Translations under genes and position numbers: made by a program
The notes under the pieces: generated by a model
What the model was told of the DNA's origin: nothing
Databases searched by the model: none
What the model saw: only the letters and a program-made list of their open reading frames with translations
In this document: positions 17,243 to 25,979 of the stretch, in pieces
Layout: every line of letters starts with the position of its first letter
Position numbering within the stretch: the stretch's first letter is position 1
Origin: an uncultured Spirochaeta sp.
GTDB lineage: Bacteria > Spirochaetota > Spirochaetia > DSM-27196 > Alkalispirochaetaceae
Assembly (NCBI GenBank): GCA_913030605.1
Contig: CAJWEZ010000020.1
Span: 1 to 64,000, forward strand
Reading direction: 5' to 3'
DNA length: 64,000 nt

Positions 17243-18529
17243 TCACGCCTTTGCCGCGGCGAACCCTTTTTCGACGTCCTCAAGGATGTCGTCGATGTGT
17301 TCGAGGCCGATCGACAGTCGCACCAGTTCCGGCGGCAGGTTGGCGGCGCGCTGCTGTTCCTCCGAGAGCTGGCTGTGGGTGGTACTTGCCGGATGAATCG
17401 CAAGGCTCTTGGCGTCGCCGACGTTCGCCACGTGGCTGAAGAGCTCCAAGCCGTTGATAAACTTCTCGCCCGCCGGGCGTCCGCCCTTGATGCCGAAGGT
17501 GACCATGCCTCCAAATCCGCGTTTCAGGTACTTGACCGCGTTCTCATGGCCGGGACTGCCCTCCAGGCCCGGATACCACACCCAGTCAACCTGCGGGTGC
17601 TCCGAGAGTGCCTTCGCCACCGCCGCGGCGTTCTGGCTGTGGCGCTCCATGCGCAGCGGCAGGGTTTCGAGCCCCTGCATGAACATCCAGGCGTTGTCCG
17701 GACTGATCGCCGCGCCGAGGTTTCGGAGCGGAACGAGTCGCATGCGCAGGATATACGCGAGGGGGGTGAGATCACCCAGGTCGTAGGCGTAGCGCAGGCC
17801 GTGGTAGCTCGAGTCGGGCTCCACGAGGTTGGTGAATTTGGGATCCTTCCAGTCGAACCGGCCGCTGTCCACCACGGCACCGCCGATTCCCGTTCCGTGG
17901 CCACCGATCCATTTGGTGAGACTGTGCACCACGATATCCACACCGTGGGCGATCGGCTGCAACAGGTAGGGCGTGGTGAAGGTGGCGTCAACGATCACCG
18001 GCAGTCGATGGGCGTGAGCAACCTCAGCAACGGCCTCGAAATCCGGAACCGCGAGGCCGGGATTCCCGATCGTCTCCAGATAGACCGCCCGGGTCCGGTC
18101 GGTGATCGCAGCGGCGATCTCGTCGATGTTCAGGGGGTCCACAAACTTCACCGTAATCCCGTACTGCGGCAGGATGTCGTTGAACATCGTGTAGGTACCG
18201 CCGTAGAGGAACTTGGATGAGACGATCTCGTCGCCGGCGCGGGCAAGGTTGATGATCGAGTAGTACACGGCGCTGGTCCCCGAGGCCAGAGCCAGGGCGG
18301 CGACGCCTCCATCCAGGGCGGCGAGGCGCTCCTCCAGGCTGTTCTGCGTCGGGTTCTGAAGCCGGGTGTAGATGTACCCCAGTTCCTTCAGTCCGAAAAG
18401 ATTGGCCGCGTGTTCGGCGTCACGGAAATTGTACGCCGTGGTGCGGTGCACCGGCAGGCCGCGACTCGGCACATTGGGGTCCTTCGGCTGTCCGGCGTGC
18501 AACGCCAGCGTTTCCAGGCGATAACTCAT
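17243..18529 (-). CDS. metY: O-acetylhomoserine sulfhydrylase (PLP enzyme)
   Basis: The 428-residue member of the Cys/Met metabolism PLP family has the N-terminal LETLALHAGQ, a YGGTYTMF phosphate-binding region, and the PLP lysine in HSLTKWIGGHG (about residue 207). Length and the HGTGIGG segment indicate MetY rather than cystathionine gamma-synthase: it makes homocysteine from O-acetylhomoserine and sulfide. It follows cysK by 3 bases in an rrf2-cysK-metY operon. GAGGAGGAG lies about 7 bases before the ATG. Confidence 0.92.
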   Translation of the reverse strand: MSYRLETLALHAGQPKDPNVPSRGLPVHRTTAYNFRDAEHAANLFGLKELGYIYTRLQNPTQNSLEERLAALDGGVAALALASGTSAVYYSIINLARAGDEIVSSKFLYGGTYTMFNDILPQYGITVKFVDPLNIDEIAAAITDRTRAVYLETIGNPGLAVPDFEAVAEVAHAHRLPVIVDATFTTPYLLQPIAHGVDIVVHSLTKWIGGHGTGIGGAVVDSGRFDWKDPKFTNLVEPDSSYHGLRYAYDLGDLTPLAYILRMRLVPLRNLGAAISPDNAWMFMQGLETLPLRMERHSQNAAAVAKALSEHPQVDWVWYPGLEGSPGHENAVKYLKRGFGGMVTFGIKGGRPAGEKFINGLELFSHVANVGDAKSLAIHPASTTHSQLSEEQQRAANLPPELVRLSIGLEHIDDILEDVEKGFAAAKA

Positions 18530-18532
18530 AGA

Positions 18533-19498
18533 CTACTCCTCCTCGTAGAGCCATGTACTCAGATATCGTTCTCCGGTGTCACATACCACGGTCACGATCG
18601 TCCTGTTCTCGTAGGCACCGTCGGCGGCCAGCCGGAGTGCCACTGCCACATTTGCCCCGGCGCTGATCCCGCCGAGGATTCCCTCTTCCCGCGCCAGGCG
18701 TCGGGCGGTTGCACCGGCCTCGGCGGCCGTCACCGATTCGACCCGCGAGAGCAGCGACCGGTCCAGCACCGACGGTACGAAGCCCGCGCCGATCCCCTGG
18801 ATGCCGTGAGGGCCCGCCGATCCACCGGCGAGCACCGGTGACTCCGCCGGTTCCACGGCCACCAGCTCCACCGCGGCGTTTCGCGCCCGTAACGCCCGAC
18901 CGACCCCGGTGATCGTGCCGCCGGTTCCGACACCGGCGACAAAGGTATCAACTCCGCCACCGGTCTGATTCCAGATCTCCGGACCGGTTGTCTCCTCGTG
19001 CACAGCGGGGTTCGCGGGATTGGAAAACTGGCGCAGCATCACCGCCTTCGGATCTTCGCCAACGATCTCCTCGGCACGAGCCACGGCGCCGCTCATTCCC
19101 TGGCGCCCGTCGGTGAGCTCCAGGCGCGCCCCCAGTGAGACCAGGAGCCGGCGCCGCTCGGTGCTCATCGTATCGGGCATGGTCAGTATCACCCGGTAGC
19201 CCAGACTGGCTCCGACCCATGCGAGAGCGATCCCGGTGTTGCCGCTGGTGGCCTCCACGATCGAGGCGCCGGGGGTGAGTTCACCTCGGGCCTCGGCATC
19301 GCGAATCATCGCCAGACCGATCCGGTCCTTGACGCTCCCCAGCGGGTTGCGGTTCTCGAGTTTCACCGCGACACGTCCCGGCAGGCCCTGTCCCATGCGC
19401 GACAGCTGTACCAGCGGCGTCGCGCCCACGGTATCGATATGGCGCCCGACGGGGCCGGTTGGGCCACCCGTTTCGGACGGTCGTCTATCTCCCGACAT
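18533..19498 (-). CDS. cysK: Cysteine synthase A
   Basis: The 321-residue fold-type II PLP enzyme makes cysteine from O-acetylserine and sulfide. Visible are the PLP lysine in NPLGSVKDRIG (about residue 51), the TSGNTGIAL substrate loop, GVGTGGTITGVG phosphate loop and GISAGAN. ATG 19498 follows AGGAGGAGG closely; 19 further upstream codons are open but would run into the end of rrf2. It lies between rrf2 and metY, so cysteine and homocysteine synthesis share one transcript. Confidence 0.93.
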   Translation of the reverse strand: MSGDRRPSETGGPTGPVGRHIDTVGATPLVQLSRMGQGLPGRVAVKLENRNPLGSVKDRIGLAMIRDAEARGELTPGASIVEATSGNTGIALAWVGASLGYRVILTMPDTMSTERRRLLVSLGARLELTDGRQGMSGAVARAEEIVGEDPKAVMLRQFSNPANPAVHEETTGPEIWNQTGGGVDTFVAGVGTGGTITGVGRALRARNAAVELVAVEPAESPVLAGGSAGPHGIQGIGAGFVPSVLDRSLLSRVESVTAAEAGATARRLAREEGILGGISAGANVAVALRLAADGAYENRTIVTVVCDTGERYLSTWLYEEE

Positions 19499-19515
19499 CG
19501 TCCTCCTCCTTCGTC

Positions 19516-19920
19516 CTATATGACGTACGTCAACGTCGATTGCGTCTGCTGCCACCGCATGACCGCGTCGGCAACGGTCGTCCGCGCCAGTTCCTGGACA
19601 ACGTGCCGCGCGATGCCGTCCAGTACGGGTTCCTCCGCCGCGCCGTCGGTCGCGGATTCCGTTACCAGATCCGGGTCCACCACGCGAACCACATCGAGGA
19701 GCCGCACCGTGGACGGGTCACTCACCATCTCGTACCCGCCACCGGCCCCCTTGGTACTGCGCACCAGCCCTGCGGCACGCAGGTCCGCCAGGATCGTCTC
19801 CAGATACTTGGCCGGTACCTCGTTTTCCCGCGCCAGCTCGCGTGCCGGCGTCCGGTGATGGTTGTGCGTCGCGAGGTACATAAGCGTGCGCACGGCGTAT
19901 CGAGTTCGCTGAGACCACAT
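19516..19920 (-). CDS. Rrf2 family regulator, probably of the cysteine operon
   Basis: The 134-residue protein has the Rrf2 winged helix (TRYAVRTLMYLA, then VPAKYLETILADLRAAGLVRSTKGAGGGY). It lacks the three-cysteine cluster of IscR: no Cys is present in the protein. The closest functional analogue is CymR, the cysteine-metabolism repressor, supported by the cysK and metY genes directly downstream (inference). A 22-bp palindrome sits between its promoter -10 box and the ATG, as expected for autorepression. ATG 19920 has AAGG three bases upstream. Confidence 0.87.
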   Translation of the reverse strand: MWSQRTRYAVRTLMYLATHNHHRTPARELARENEVPAKYLETILADLRAAGLVRSTKGAGGGYEMVSDPSTVRLLDVVRVVDPDLVTESATDGAAEEPVLDGIARHVVQELARTTVADAVMRWQQTQSTLTYVI

Positions 19921-19927
19921 TACCTTA

Positions 19928-19949
19928 ATTCCTACCTGAATACAGGAAT
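19928..19949. promoter_or_regulatory. Candidate Rrf2 operator
   Basis: Inverted repeat ATTCCT-N10-AGGAAT with perfect six-base arms. It overlaps the -10 box of the rrf2 promoter and ends 7 bases from the rrf2 ATG. It also lies about 30 bases upstream of the -35 box of the divergent M16 gene. Confidence 0.55.
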
Positions 19950-19973
19950 AACACAGGACCATCCTTTGGTCAA
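19945..19973 (-). promoter_or_regulatory. Promoter of the rrf2-cysK-metY operon
   Basis: TTGACC (19968-19973), a 17-base spacer and TATTCC (19945-19950) on the minus strand. The -10 box overlaps the palindrome at 19928-19949, so a bound repressor would block polymerase. Confidence 0.5.
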
Positions 19974-19978
19974 GCGGG

Positions 19979-20007
19979 TGGACGCGTATTCCATGACGCC
20001 GTATGTT
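19979..20007 (+). promoter_or_regulatory. Leaderless-type promoter of the M16 peptidase gene
   Basis: TGGACG (19979-19984), 17 bases, TATGTT (20002-20007), then six bases to ATG 20014. No Shine-Dalgarno is present. Confidence 0.4.
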
Positions 20008-20013
20008 CTGGAC

Positions 20014-22965
20014 ATGCTCAGACACCGCAGCCCCATCAGGGCATTTTTCCTTGCAGCCATCGTGGCCACCATCTGGTCACCGGCCCCGGCAGCAGCCTCG
20101 GGACAACCGGAGGCCGGCGTTCGTACTCTGGTAAACCTCGACTCGTCCGGTACCCCGGCGCCGGACGATCTGAATGCACCGCTCCCGTTTCGGCGGGAAA
20201 TCCGTCACGGGCGTCTCGACAACGGACTCGAATACTTCGCCGTTCACCATCCGCACCCCGCGGACACCGTCGTGCTGCGCCTGGTTGTGGACGCCGGTAG
20301 CGTTCTGGAGACTCCCGACCAGACCGGTCTCGCGCACTTCGTTGAACACATGGCGTTCAACGGGACCGAGGAGTTCGGAGAGAACGAGCTGGTTGCCTAT
20401 CTCGAAAGTCTCGGTATCCGATTCGGTCCCGACGTCAACGCCGCCACCAGCTTTGACCAGACTGTCTACAAACTGGAGCTACCCGCCGACGATCCGGAGG
20501 CGCTGGCAACCGGCTTTGATGTCATGCATCAGTGGGCGTCCGCCCTGACCTTTACACCGGAGGCGATAGAACGCGAACGCGGTGTGATCATGGAGGAATG
20601 GCGTGGCGGCCGCGGGGCGTCCCAGCGGATGATGGAACAGCACTTTCCCGTGCTGTTTGCTGGTTCCCGCTACGCCGACCGGCTCCCGATCGGTGACCCG
20701 GACACGATCCGTTCTGCTCCCCGGAGCGAGTTTGTCGACTTCTACTCGCGCTGGTATCGCCCCGACAACATGGCCCTCATCGCGGTGGGGGATCTGTCGA
20801 CGGAGGAACTGGAGTCGCGCATCCGCGACGCCATGGCGGGCATTCCCCGACCGTCGGCGCCTCTGGAGCGGCCCTACTATTTCGTTCCCGACCGCGGTGA
20901 CCTTCGGGTGAGCGTGGCGACGGACAGCGAGGCCTCACGCAGCACCGTTTCGCTCTACGTCCTCTCGCCGCCTCCGCCGACCGAGACGATCGGCGACTAC
21001 CGCCACATGCTCGTGCGGGCGCTGTTCTCGTCGGTGATGAACGAACGCCTGCGGGATGACGCCCGTGACCCCTCGGCGCCCCTCACCGCGGGCGGCATCG
21101 GGTTCAATCGCTTTCTGCGCGGAACCGAGATCGCCGTGAGTTCCGCGGTCGTCCGTGATGACCGCGCCCTGGACGCGTTCCGGCTCCTGGCAACGGAGGT
21201 CGAGCGCGCACGGCGACATGGCGTCCTGGAGGAGGAACTCAACCGGGCCCGTCGGCGTATGCTCCAGGGAATCGACGATGCCCGCGTCAACTTTGAGAGC
21301 CGGCCCGCGTCCTCCGTGGCGGAGGAACTGGTGCGCCACTGGACGGAGGGCGAGTCGGTCCCCGGCATCGAGTTCGAGGCGCAGATGTACCACGCCCTCC
21401 TCCCGGACATCACGGCGGACGAGGTGAGCGCCGTTGCCGAACAGTTCTCCGCCGGTGACGGCGGGGTGATCCTTGCAAGCCTTCGGTCGAGCGAGGATGG
21501 AACCCTCCCCGACGGCGAGCCGGTGCCGACGGACGAGCAGTTCGCGGCGGTACTGGAGGAGGTTCGGTCGTCGGAGATCGCGCCACCGGAGCAGACCGCC
21601 GTGGATGCCAGGCTCCTCCCGCAGGCCCCCGTCCCGGGGGCGATCGTTGACCGCGTCGATCATCCCGCGGTGGAAACCACCGAGCTGCGACTGTCCAACG
21701 GCATGCGCGTCTTCGTGCGGCAGACCGATTTCCGGGAGGACGAGGAACTCTTCTCGGCCTACAGCCCCGGGGGACTGGCCCTCATCGACGACACCCTGAC
21801 CACGGCGGCACGTCTCGCACCGCAGGTGGCGCTTGAAAGCGGACTCGGCGGACTCGACGCCGCCGCCCTCGAACGGCTCATGTCAGGCCGCTCGGCGGAC
21901 CTTTCCGCCAGCCTCGGCCGCGTCTCGGAATCGCTGTCCGGGAGCAGCAGAGAGCAGGACATGGAACTCCTGTTCCAGATGATCCACGCGGCCTTCACGC
22001 AGCCCCGCTTCGAGCAGCAGGCGCTGGACAACGTCCGGCAGCGCGTGCTCCAGCAGATCAGCGGATCACGGGCCTCGCCGCAGGGGCAGTTCTCCCGGGA
22101 ACTGCAGCACCTGTTCGCGAACGGCGACCCGCGCCTCGACGCCCTCGATCCGGACGCCGTCTCGGACGTGACCCTCGATCAGATACGGGAGGTCTACACT
22201 GACCGCTTTCGGGACCCCGGTGATTTCGCCCTGTTTTTCGTGGGCAGCGTGGATGTGGGGACGGTGCAGGACCTGGCCCGACGGTACCTGGCGTCCATTC
22301 CGCAATCCTCGCCGTCGGCTGAGTCCGCCGTTGCGGGTTTTCACGAAACGATTCCCGCGGACCGCTACCCGCGCCCCGACGGGATCGTGGATCGCACGGT
22401 CCGGGCCGGCCGCGAACCGGTCGCGCAGCTGGTGATGGTCATGCACGGGCCCTACCAGTGGTCGCAGGAGGAGAACTACCTGCTCAACAGTGTGGCCTCG
22501 CTGCTGGATATCCGCCTGCGGGAGGATATCCGCGAGGACGCCGGCGGCGCGTACAGCGTCGGCGCCGGCGGCTGGCGCTGGCGGACACCCCAACCGTGGG
22601 CGTTCATCCAGCTCGGCTTCGGCCTCGCCCCGGACCGGGTCGACGAACTGCGCGCCAGGGCCCTGGATGTGGTCGATGAAGTCGCCACGACCGTTCCATC
22701 GAACGATTACGTGGAGCGCATTCAGGCCCAGCAGCGGGACGCGTATCAGCGTAACGTGCAGGAGAACGGGTACTGGCTGTCGGTGCTCCAGTTTGCGGTC
22801 CAGCACGGCAGGGACCTCGCGCGCATCCAGGACTATCCAGACCTGATCGATCGCCTCACCGGTGAGGCGATCCGGGACACCGCTGCCCGATATCTCAACC
22901 CCGATCGCCGGATCGAACTTCTGCTCATGCCGGAGACGCCTGCCGACGATGGTGCGGACCGGTAA
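20014..22965 (+). CDS. M16 family zinc peptidase (pitrilysin type), two-domain, exported
   Basis: The 983-residue protein begins with a signal peptide (RHRSPIRAFFLAAIVATI, cleavage after AAA). The N-terminal M16 domain has the inverted zinc motif HFVEH (about residue 108) and the distal ligand region (RERGVIMEEW). The C-terminal M16 half lacks HxxEH and is likely structural. The full-length layout matches zinc-protease PqqL-like enzymes that degrade peptides in the periplasm or at the surface. ATG 20014 is preferred because a -10 box lies six bases upstream; an in-frame ATG at 19993 would add seven residues. It overlaps the next gene by 17 bases. Confidence 0.88.
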   Translation: MLRHRSPIRAFFLAAIVATIWSPAPAAASGQPEAGVRTLVNLDSSGTPAPDDLNAPLPFRREIRHGRLDNGLEYFAVHHPHPADTVVLRLVVDAGSVLETPDQTGLAHFVEHMAFNGTEEFGENELVAYLESLGIRFGPDVNAATSFDQTVYKLELPADDPEALATGFDVMHQWASALTFTPEAIERERGVIMEEWRGGRGASQRMMEQHFPVLFAGSRYADRLPIGDPDTIRSAPRSEFVDFYSRWYRPDNMALIAVGDLSTEELESRIRDAMAGIPRPSAPLERPYYFVPDRGDLRVSVATDSEASRSTVSLYVLSPPPPTETIGDYRHMLVRALFSSVMNERLRDDARDPSAPLTAGGIGFNRFLRGTEIAVSSAVVRDDRALDAFRLLATEVERARRHGVLEEELNRARRRMLQGIDDARVNFESRPASSVAEELVRHWTEGESVPGIEFEAQMYHALLPDITADEVSAVAEQFSAGDGGVILASLRSSEDGTLPDGEPVPTDEQFAAVLEEVRSSEIAPPEQTAVDARLLPQAPVPGAIVDRVDHPAVETTELRLSNGMRVFVRQTDFREDEELFSAYSPGGLALIDDTLTTAARLAPQVALESGLGGLDAAALERLMSGRSADLSASLGRVSESLSGSSREQDMELLFQMIHAAFTQPRFEQQALDNVRQRVLQQISGSRASPQGQFSRELQHLFANGDPRLDALDPDAVSDVTLDQIREVYTDRFRDPGDFALFFVGSVDVGTVQDLARRYLASIPQSSPSAESAVAGFHETIPADRYPRPDGIVDRTVRAGREPVAQLVMVMHGPYQWSQEENYLLNSVASLLDIRLREDIREDAGGAYSVGAGGWRWRTPQPWAFIQLGFGLAPDRVDELRARALDVVDEVATTVPSNDYVERIQAQQRDAYQRNVQENGYWLSVLQFAVQHGRDLARIQDYPDLIDRLTGEAIRDTAARYLNPDRRIELLLMPETPADDGADR

Positions 22966-24409
22966 CCACACCCCCGTCGTGGTTCTCGTGTACCCGCACC
23001 AGTTGTGGGCCGGGAACCCGGCGGTGACAGCCACACCGGCAGCTCCGGTGTGGCTCGTGGAGGATCCACTCTTCTTTACCCAGTTCGACGTCCTCCCGAT
23101 GAAGCCGGCCTACCACCGGCTCACCATGGAGGCGTACCGACGAGAACTGGTGGCGACGGGACGGACGGTCCGCATCGTCACGGTCGGCGAACTCGAGAGC
23201 TCGCGGGATGTGTTTCGCCTGCTCCCGCCGGAAACGGTCCGGGTCGAGGTCACCGAGGTTGACGACGACTGGCTGGAACAGGCGCTCCACGGAGGCGCCG
23301 CGGCGGCGGGCATCGCCGTGGCGACCCACGATTCCCCCGGATTCTTCCTGCGCCGGCACGAGATCGACCGGTACGCCGCCGGGCGGAACCGTCTGTTCAT
23401 GGCCGATTTCTACCGGAGTGAGCGCCTGCGCCGCGGGATCCTGGTCACCGACGACGGCCGTCCCGCAGGCGGCGCCTGGAGCTTCGATACGGCGAATCGA
23501 AAACGCATTCCCCGGAACCTCGCGCCACCTCCGCCGGCGACGAACGTTCACGGGGCGATCGCGCGTTCCGTGGCGGCGGACACCGGGATTGCGCTGCCAC
23601 CCTACCCCGTCACCCGCGACGACGCCCGTCGTTGGCTCGACGAGTTTGTGGAACACCGTCTGGCCCGGTTCGGCGACTACGAGGACGCGATCGATTCCCG
23701 TGACAGCCGATGGTTCCACTCGCTCCTGACCCCGATGCTGAACGTGGGACTGCTGACTCCGGAGGAGGTCGTGGATGCCGCCCTGAACGCACCGGAGGTA
23801 CCGATCAACTCCCGGGAGGGTTTCGTCCGGCAGATTCTGGGATGGCGTGAGTTCATGCGCATGGCGTACCACAGCCACGGGCGGCGCATGCGCACCCGGA
23901 ACGCGCTGGGCCATTCACAGCCGATGCCGGAGGCGTTCTATCGAGGAACCTCCGGCGTGCCCCCCTTTGACCGCGTGGTCCGCACCACCCGGGAGCTCGG
24001 GTGGGCCCACCACATCGAACGCCTCATGGTGGCAGGAAACCTCATGCTGCTGTGCCGGATTCACCCCGACGCCGTGTACCGGTGGTTCATGGAACTGTAC
24101 GTGGACGCCTATGACTGGGTGATGGTCCCGAACGTCTACGGCATGAGCCAGTACGCGGACGGCGGCACGATGACGACCAAACCGTACGCAAGTGGCAGCA
24201 ACTACATCCGCAGGATGTCGGATGCCGCCACCGGCGAATGGCAGGAGATCTGGGACGGCCTCTACTGGAGGTTTGTGGCGGACAACCGTCAGCTGTTTGC
24301 GGGCAACCCGCGTCTGGCGGTCATGCCGCGGCAGCTCGACCGGCTGGACCCGGAACGCAGACGGCGCATCGACGCCGCCGCCGACCGCTTCCTCGAAACA
24401 CTGTGGTAA
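22949..24409 (+). CDS. Photolyase/cryptochrome-related protein lacking Fe-S cluster cysteines
   Basis: The 486-residue protein matches the bacterial photolyase-related family (PhrB/FeS-BCP): an N-terminal Rossmann domain starting at the YPHQLW segment, and a C-terminal FAD domain (LGWREFMRMAYH, GWAHHIERLMVAGNLMLL, DWVMVPNVYGMSQYADGG, TKPYASGSNYI). In characterised members a Cys-rich loop just after the SNYI-type motif gives three of four 4Fe-4S ligands. Here that loop reads RRMSDAATGEWQEIWDG, and the only cysteine in the protein is Cys in LLCRIHP. An Fe-S cluster of the known type cannot form. Repair or light-sensing function is open. Confidence 0.85.
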   Translation: MVRTGNHTPVVVLVYPHQLWAGNPAVTATPAAPVWLVEDPLFFTQFDVLPMKPAYHRLTMEAYRRELVATGRTVRIVTVGELESSRDVFRLLPPETVRVEVTEVDDDWLEQALHGGAAAAGIAVATHDSPGFFLRRHEIDRYAAGRNRLFMADFYRSERLRRGILVTDDGRPAGGAWSFDTANRKRIPRNLAPPPPATNVHGAIARSVAADTGIALPPYPVTRDDARRWLDEFVEHRLARFGDYEDAIDSRDSRWFHSLLTPMLNVGLLTPEEVVDAALNAPEVPINSREGFVRQILGWREFMRMAYHSHGRRMRTRNALGHSQPMPEAFYRGTSGVPPFDRVVRTTRELGWAHHIERLMVAGNLMLLCRIHPDAVYRWFMELYVDAYDWVMVPNVYGMSQYADGGTMTTKPYASGSNYIRRMSDAATGEWQEIWDGLYWRFVADNRQLFAGNPRLAVMPRQLDRLDPERRRRIDAAADRFLETLW

Positions 24410-24442
24410 GCGCTGCTCCGGGCGGCACGCGCCGCATCGGTC

Positions 24443-25960
24443 TCACCCGTCCCGGGCGCCTTCCTCCTGCAGGTCCGCCAGGTCCTCGCCGAGCGCCGCC
24501 CGAATATCCACGGCGTTGAGATAGAGCTCGGCACGGACCTGCCACAACTCGTTCCGACGGGAAAACAGATCCAGTTCGACTTCGTCCAGCCGCAGCTCGG
24601 TCGTAGCCCCCGCGGCGAGCAGCGCGCGCTCATTCTCCACCCGCTGCTGCTCGTATTCCACGTCGGTCTGCAGGATCTCCACGCGGCGCTCGAGGAAATC
24701 TCGATTGGTGAGCAACGTCTGCAACTGATTGGCCACCGAGCGTTCGGTGTCCGTGAGACTGGCTTCCTGCTGCAATCGCGACAACTCATCCACGCGTTCC
24801 CTCAGACTCCGCTCCCGCGCCGTGAGGACCGGGATCGTCAGGCCCAGGGCGACGGTTGCCTCGACATCGGCGCCGTCGCCGAAGAGGTCGCCGAACGAGG
24901 AAGCGACGCTGTCCGGATTGTCCCGCGAGTCCGGGTACACCGGAGCGACGCGTACGTTCATCTGGAACGATGGACGGTCCTGAAGGTCGTTGAGCCGGCC
25001 GGACTGGACAGTCTGTTCGACGGCCAGTTCCTGCAGAGCCACCTGCGGGTTGTCCGACGCCGCGGCGGCGACATCGGGAATCGACGGCACCGCCAGCGTT
25101 CCCAGGTTATCGGCGAGCTCCACACCCTGAAGCGACGGGAGTCCCAGGACACGTGCGAGATTCTGCTCCGCCTCAACCAACCGCAGGCGCGTATCGAAGA
25201 GCGTTTCGCGGCGATTGTTCAACGTAACCTGGAGCGCCAACAGGGCGTTGTCGGATATCAGACCCTGCTGCCGGTCGATCTCGGCCGAATCGCGCTGTCG
25301 CCCCAGAACGTCGATCGTGCGTTCCAGCACATCCACGGAACGCCGAAGGCTCGCGACCTGGACGTACAGACCCAGCGCCTGACGGATATTGCCGTTCACC
25401 GTGAGCTGGTCGCTGACACGGGAACGTTCAACCCCGATGGCGGCGTTTCGCAGTCCGGCGTTGTATACCTCGGTACTGATCAGTCTTCCGTTGACCATCA
25501 GCGGCTGGCGCAACGAAACCGACGCCTCCGGCGCCTGCTCGATCGTGGTCCCGTCGGAATCGATGATACTCGTCTGGTTGGATACGCCGGCGCTGATCTG
25601 GCCACTGGTGGGAAGCGACTGCTGAACGGAAATGCCGGCACCCACCGACTGGGTCCGTATGCGCTGGCTGGTGATGCCGGTGTCGACTCGCCGCTGGTCC
25701 CAGCTGTAGGGGGTCACATCCACGCTGAGATTCGGCCGAACCCCCGCACGGGTCAGATCGTACTGCGCCCGGGCGGAGTCAACGGCCCTGCGGGAATTGA
25801 TCACCGCCGGATCCGCCTCCAGGACGCGGCGAATGACATCCGGAACCGACAGGGGCCCCTCGAGGGACTGGGCGTCGACCGCATTCACCGGCACCATCAG
25901 GATGACCGCACAAGCCGCCGCGGCCAGGGCGCCGGAGAGGCGTCGAACCGCATCGTTCAT
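24443..25960 (-). CDS. TolC-like outer membrane efflux protein
   Basis: The 505-residue exported protein has a signal peptide (ALAAAACAVILMVPVNAVDAQ) followed by two OEP-type repeats rich in amphipathic helices (NSRRAVDSARAQYDLTRAG and LLALQVTLNNRRETLFDTRL). It should form the trimeric outer-membrane channel for the RND pump encoded just upstream in the same operon (19-base gap). ATG 25960 is preferred, with GGGAG about 9 bases upstream. Two strings of Gln/Asp/Arg mark the coiled-coil barrel. Confidence 0.88.
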   Translation of the reverse strand: MNDAVRRLSGALAAAACAVILMVPVNAVDAQSLEGPLSVPDVIRRVLEADPAVINSRRAVDSARAQYDLTRAGVRPNLSVDVTPYSWDQRRVDTGITSQRIRTQSVGAGISVQQSLPTSGQISAGVSNQTSIIDSDGTTIEQAPEASVSLRQPLMVNGRLISTEVYNAGLRNAAIGVERSRVSDQLTVNGNIRQALGLYVQVASLRRSVDVLERTIDVLGRQRDSAEIDRQQGLISDNALLALQVTLNNRRETLFDTRLRLVEAEQNLARVLGLPSLQGVELADNLGTLAVPSIPDVAAAASDNPQVALQELAVEQTVQSGRLNDLQDRPSFQMNVRVAPVYPDSRDNPDSVASSFGDLFGDGADVEATVALGLTIPVLTARERSLRERVDELSRLQQEASLTDTERSVANQLQTLLTNRDFLERRVEILQTDVEYEQQRVENERALLAAGATTELRLDEVELDLFSRRNELWQVRAELYLNAVDIRAALGEDLADLQEEGARDG

Positions 25961-25979
25961 TGGAGTGTACTCCCTTCCG

